A stretch of DNA of 8,940 nucleotides from the NCBI GenBank assembly GCA_017483425.1, contig JAFUWM010000183.1, forward strand, positions 1 through 8,940, read 5' to 3'. Shown here one piece after another: positions 7,372 to 8,940 of the stretch (the stretch's first letter is position 1; each line of letters starts with the position of its first letter). Source of the DNA: Lachnospiraceae bacterium. Lineage in GTDB: Bacteria; Bacillota; Clostridia; Lachnospirales; Lachnospiraceae. A model generated the notes under the pieces. That model worked only from the letters and a program-made list of their open reading frames with translations, searched no databases and was not told where the DNA came from. The position numbers were made by a program, and so were the translations under genes.

Positions 7372-7401
7372 GAATGTCCGATCTTTATGTGAAATTGAAA
7401 C

Positions 7402-7827
7402 TTACAGTGTGAAGTTTACGAGCTGATCCTGCTGTGCTGCCTGTCTGTCCGCTACTGCCGCTACGTTTCTCTCTGTCACGGATACACGGGACGCCGCTGT
7501 CTGATTCTCTGTCTCTGCAGGAAGCTTCTTCATATCTGCGAAGATATCCGGAAGTTTGCTGAAGAGCTTGTCCGCCATATCCTCTATGCGCTCACGGTTT
7601 CCGTCAAGCTGTGCTTTCTGGAACGCATTTGCATCCGCTACTCTGGTCTTGACTACGCCGCCATGATCCTGTGATATATATTGATTCGCGCTGCTGCGGC
7701 CTTCCTGCTGCTCTGACGCAACCGCTGCCTGACGGTCTATTCTGGAGGTATTGTCTATGTCTGATGTCTGGTTTATCCTTGTCGAATTGTAAAGCGACGG
7801 GATATTTGCTCCGATCCTCAAGCTCAT
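7402..7827 (-). CDS. Uncharacterised 141-residue protein with flagellin-like N-terminal leader
   Basis: Function not recognised. The start chosen is ATG at 7827 with AAAGGAGG 8 bases upstream; a TTG two codons earlier is in frame but spaced too close to the ribosome site. The 141 residues contain no Cys or Trp, no signal peptide and no membrane segment, and are rich in Ala, Gln, Asp and Ser. The opening MSLRIGANIPSLYNSTRINQ resembles the flagellin D0 leader pattern (L-R-I-x-x-N-I-x-S-L ... N). The protein is far too short for a flagellin and lacks its conserved body, while the tail (about 111-141, Ala/Gln/Arg-rich, ending VNFTL) is only faintly reminiscent of a flagellin C-terminus. The middle (67-103) is likely helical (FQKAQLDGNRERIEDMADKLFSKL). 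The gene stands alone between trpS and metG, with its own promoter candidates and a terminator. It may be a motility-linked or cytosolic helical protein; the coding call is firm, the role is not. Confidence 0.8.
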   Translation of the reverse strand: MSLRIGANIPSLYNSTRINQTSDIDNTSRIDRQAAVASEQQEGRSSANQYISQDHGGVVKTRVADANAFQKAQLDGNRERIEDMADKLFSKLPDIFADMKKLPAETENQTAASRVSVTERNVAAVADRQAAQQDQLVNFTL

Positions 7828-7879
7828 ATGCAATTCCTCCTTTCATAGCAATGAAACCAAGTTTTGCTTCGTTCCACTA

Positions 7880-7908
7880 ATTATATCGTCAACAAAAAGC
7901 AAAATTAA
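7880..7908 (-). promoter_or_regulatory. Candidate promoter of the 141-residue protein gene (sigma-D-like, overlapping a sigma-A -10)
   Basis: On the - strand, GACGATAT (7890-7883) matches 7 of 8 positions of the B. subtilis sigma-D -10 consensus GCCGATAT. TTAA (7908-7905; 3 of 4 to TAAA) lies 14 bases upstream. Overlapping it is a perfect sigma-A -10, TATAAT (7885-7880), but its 17-base-spaced -35 is only TTAATT. Either reading starts transcription around 7873-7877, giving a leader of about 50 bases. Which sigma factor is used cannot be told by eye. Confidence 0.45.
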
Positions 7909-7942
7909 AGCCCTCTGTTTGTTCTTTTTTGTGTACAATCCT

Positions 7943-7968
7943 GATAAGCACTATATTTTGTGCTTATC
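7943..7968. repeat. Perfect 9-bp inverted repeat overlapping the trpS stop codon
   Basis: GATAAGCAC, 8-base loop, GTGCTTATC. The trpS stop TAA (7966-7964) lies inside one arm. On the - strand the hairpin is followed by AGGATTGTACAC rather than a U-tract, so it is not a typical intrinsic terminator in either direction. It may be a transcript 3'-end stabiliser, a U-less terminator, or a protein-binding site about 80 bases upstream of the start of the next gene's transcript. Confidence 0.6.
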
Positions 7969-8940
7969 CCTGATAGAATCCCACTTTCTTGTATACTTTT
8001 CTCAAAGTTTTATTCGCGATATATGACGCTCTTTCCGCTCCATCCTTATATACACCGTCAAGATAGGCCTTATCCTTTATAAGCCGCTCCGCCTCGCTTC
8101 TTATCGGTCTCAGGGTCTCTATGACAACCTCCGCAACCGCAGGCTTGAACGCGCCGTAGCCCTTTCCGGAAAATTCGCTCTCGATCTCTTCATATGATCT
8201 GCCGGTCAGTGTTGAGTATATATTCATCAGATTCGCGACTCCCGGCTTGTTTTCCCTGTCATATCTGACCGGATTTTCGGTATCGCTGTCCGTGACGGCT
8301 CTCTTAAACTTCCTCATTATAGTGTCATCATCATCCATGATGAATACACATCCGTTCGGATCTGACTTTGACATCTTGTCTCCGGGTGAAGTCAGCCCGT
8401 AGATTCTCGCTCCGGCTTTTGAGATAAAAGGCTCAGGGATCGTAAATACATCCCCGTATATCCCGTTAAAGCGCTGCGCTATGTCGCGGGTCAGCTCCAC
8501 GTGCTGCTTCTGGTCCTCGCCTACTGGCACGAAATCCGGCTGGTAAAGCAGGATATCCGCCGCCATGAGCACAGGATAGGTAAAAAGCCCGGCGTTGATA
8601 TTGTCCTTGAATTTAGCGGATTTATCCTTGAACTGTGTCATGCGGGAAAGCTCGCCAAACATAGTATAGCAGTCCAAAACCCATGCGAGCTGCGCATGCG
8701 CGGGTACATGGGATTGAAGGAATAATACATTTTTCTCCGGATCGAGGCCGCAGGCTATATACTGCGCAAGCTGATTCAGCGATCTGCGCCTGAGCTCCGC
8801 CGGCTCCTGACGCACCGTGATAGTATGCATGTCCGCCATGAAGTAGTAGCATTCGTACTCATCCACTCTGTCCGCCCAGTTCTTTATAGCGCCAAGATAG
8901 TTCCCAAGGTGCAGATCACCGCTGGGCTGTATGCCGGACA
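7964..8940 (-). CDS. trpS: Tryptophanyl-tRNA synthetase (first few residues off the window)
   Basis: Class I synthetase that charges tRNA-Trp in the cytosol. The frame stays open from the stop at 7964 to the right edge: bases 8867-8938 translate as SGIQPSGDLHLGNYLGAIKNWADR, the canonical TrpRS start region with HIGH-type motif H-L-G-N. A GTG at 8866 is therefore internal, and only a handful of N-terminal residues are missing. In the 324 visible residues KMSKS is at about 188-192 (GDKMSKSDPNG), and the GEDQKQHVELTRDIA segment at about 140-154 is typical of bacterial TrpRS. The total is close to the usual 330 residues. The C-terminus (LRKVYKKVGFYQG) matches the usual end. Upstream regulation, such as a T-box, would lie beyond the window. 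Confidence 0.97.
   Translation of the reverse strand, partial: SGIQPSGDLHLGNYLGAIKNWADRVDEYECYYFMADMHTITVRQEPAELRRRSLNQLAQYIACGLDPEKNVLFLQSHVPAHAQLAWVLDCYTMFGELSRMTQFKDKSAKFKDNINAGLFTYPVLMAADILLYQPDFVPVGEDQKQHVELTRDIAQRFNGIYGDVFTIPEPFISKAGARIYGLTSPGDKMSKSDPNGCVFIMDDDDTIMRKFKRAVTDSDTENPVRYDRENKPGVANLMNIYSTLTGRSYEEIESEFSGKGYGAFKPAVAEVVIETLRPIRSEAERLIKDKAYLDGVYKDGAERASYIANKTLRKVYKKVGFYQG

Noticed and set aside
7831..7833. TTG as start of the 141-residue protein
   Set aside because: Only 2 bases from GGAGG; the ATG two codons later has ideal 8-base spacing.
7604..7846. 80-codon - strand frame starting ATGAAAGGAGG
   Set aside because: Its start codon precedes the ribosome site of the 141-residue gene, and it overlaps that gene in another frame. 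It has no ribosome site of its own and no recognisable protein.
7872..7892. TTGACG (7892-7887) as a sigma-A -35
   Set aside because: The hexamer at 17 bases spacing is AAGCAA, not a -10. The element fits better as part of the sigma-D-like -10 or of the TATAAT context.
8864..8866. GTG as the start of trpS
   Set aside because: The frame continues upstream through the essential HLGN (HIGH-type) motif to the window edge, so this GTG is an internal valine.
1..8940. CRISPR arrays, insertion sequences, tRNA/rRNA genes, phage or toxin-antitoxin systems
   Set aside because: No spaced direct repeats, transposase motifs, tRNA cloverleaf or phage proteins were seen. Nearly all of the window is accounted for by the listed genes, and the longest gap (7834-7963) is only about 130 bases.

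Overview
The window looks like chromosome of an anaerobic Gram-positive Firmicute, most likely a Clostridia member of the Lachnospiraceae type. The clues are an oxygen-sensitive class III ribonucleotide reductase activase (NrdG2 type), a DUF1002 exported protein of the YpuA type, a PucR/CdaR-type regulator, strong GGAGG ribosome sites, frequent use of the AUA isoleucine codon, and a small protein whose N-terminus resembles flagellin. Genus cannot be fixed from the sequence alone.

Layout: at the left edge, on the + strand, is the 3' part of an AT-rich O-antigen ligase/polymerase-like membrane protein gene (2-676), probably the end of a surface polysaccharide locus. Everything else is on the - strand. 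Reading in the direction of transcription, from right to left: trpS (cut by the right edge; its reading frame continues to base 8940), then a 9-bp perfect inverted repeat that overlaps the trpS stop, then a monocistronic-looking 141-residue protein with a flagellin-like leader (7402-7827). That gene has a candidate promoter upstream and an intrinsic terminator downstream. Next comes a recognisable extended -10 promoter (7312-7340) driving a tightly packed seven-gene run: metG, alpha/beta hydrolase, DUF1002 exported protein, GNAT acetyltransferase, PucR-type regulator, nrdG, tadA. Within this run intergenic gaps are at most 5 bp, and three junctions are 4-bp ATGA overlaps. tadA ends convergently against the + strand gene, sharing the palindrome TTAA as both stop codons.

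Functionally, three genes serve translation (trpS, metG, tadA: Trp and Met charging, and A34-to-inosine editing of tRNA). nrdG2 serves anaerobic dNTP synthesis. The rest of the operon (lipase-like hydrolase, exported DUF1002 protein, acetyltransferase, regulator) has no obvious pathway link and is probably co-transcribed for convenience or growth-rate coupling.

I found no CRISPR array, transposon, tRNA/rRNA gene, riboswitch or T-box, and no clear novel multi-gene system. The most interesting item is the small flagellin-leader-like gene with a sigma-D (sigma-28)-like promoter; that link is a hypothesis.
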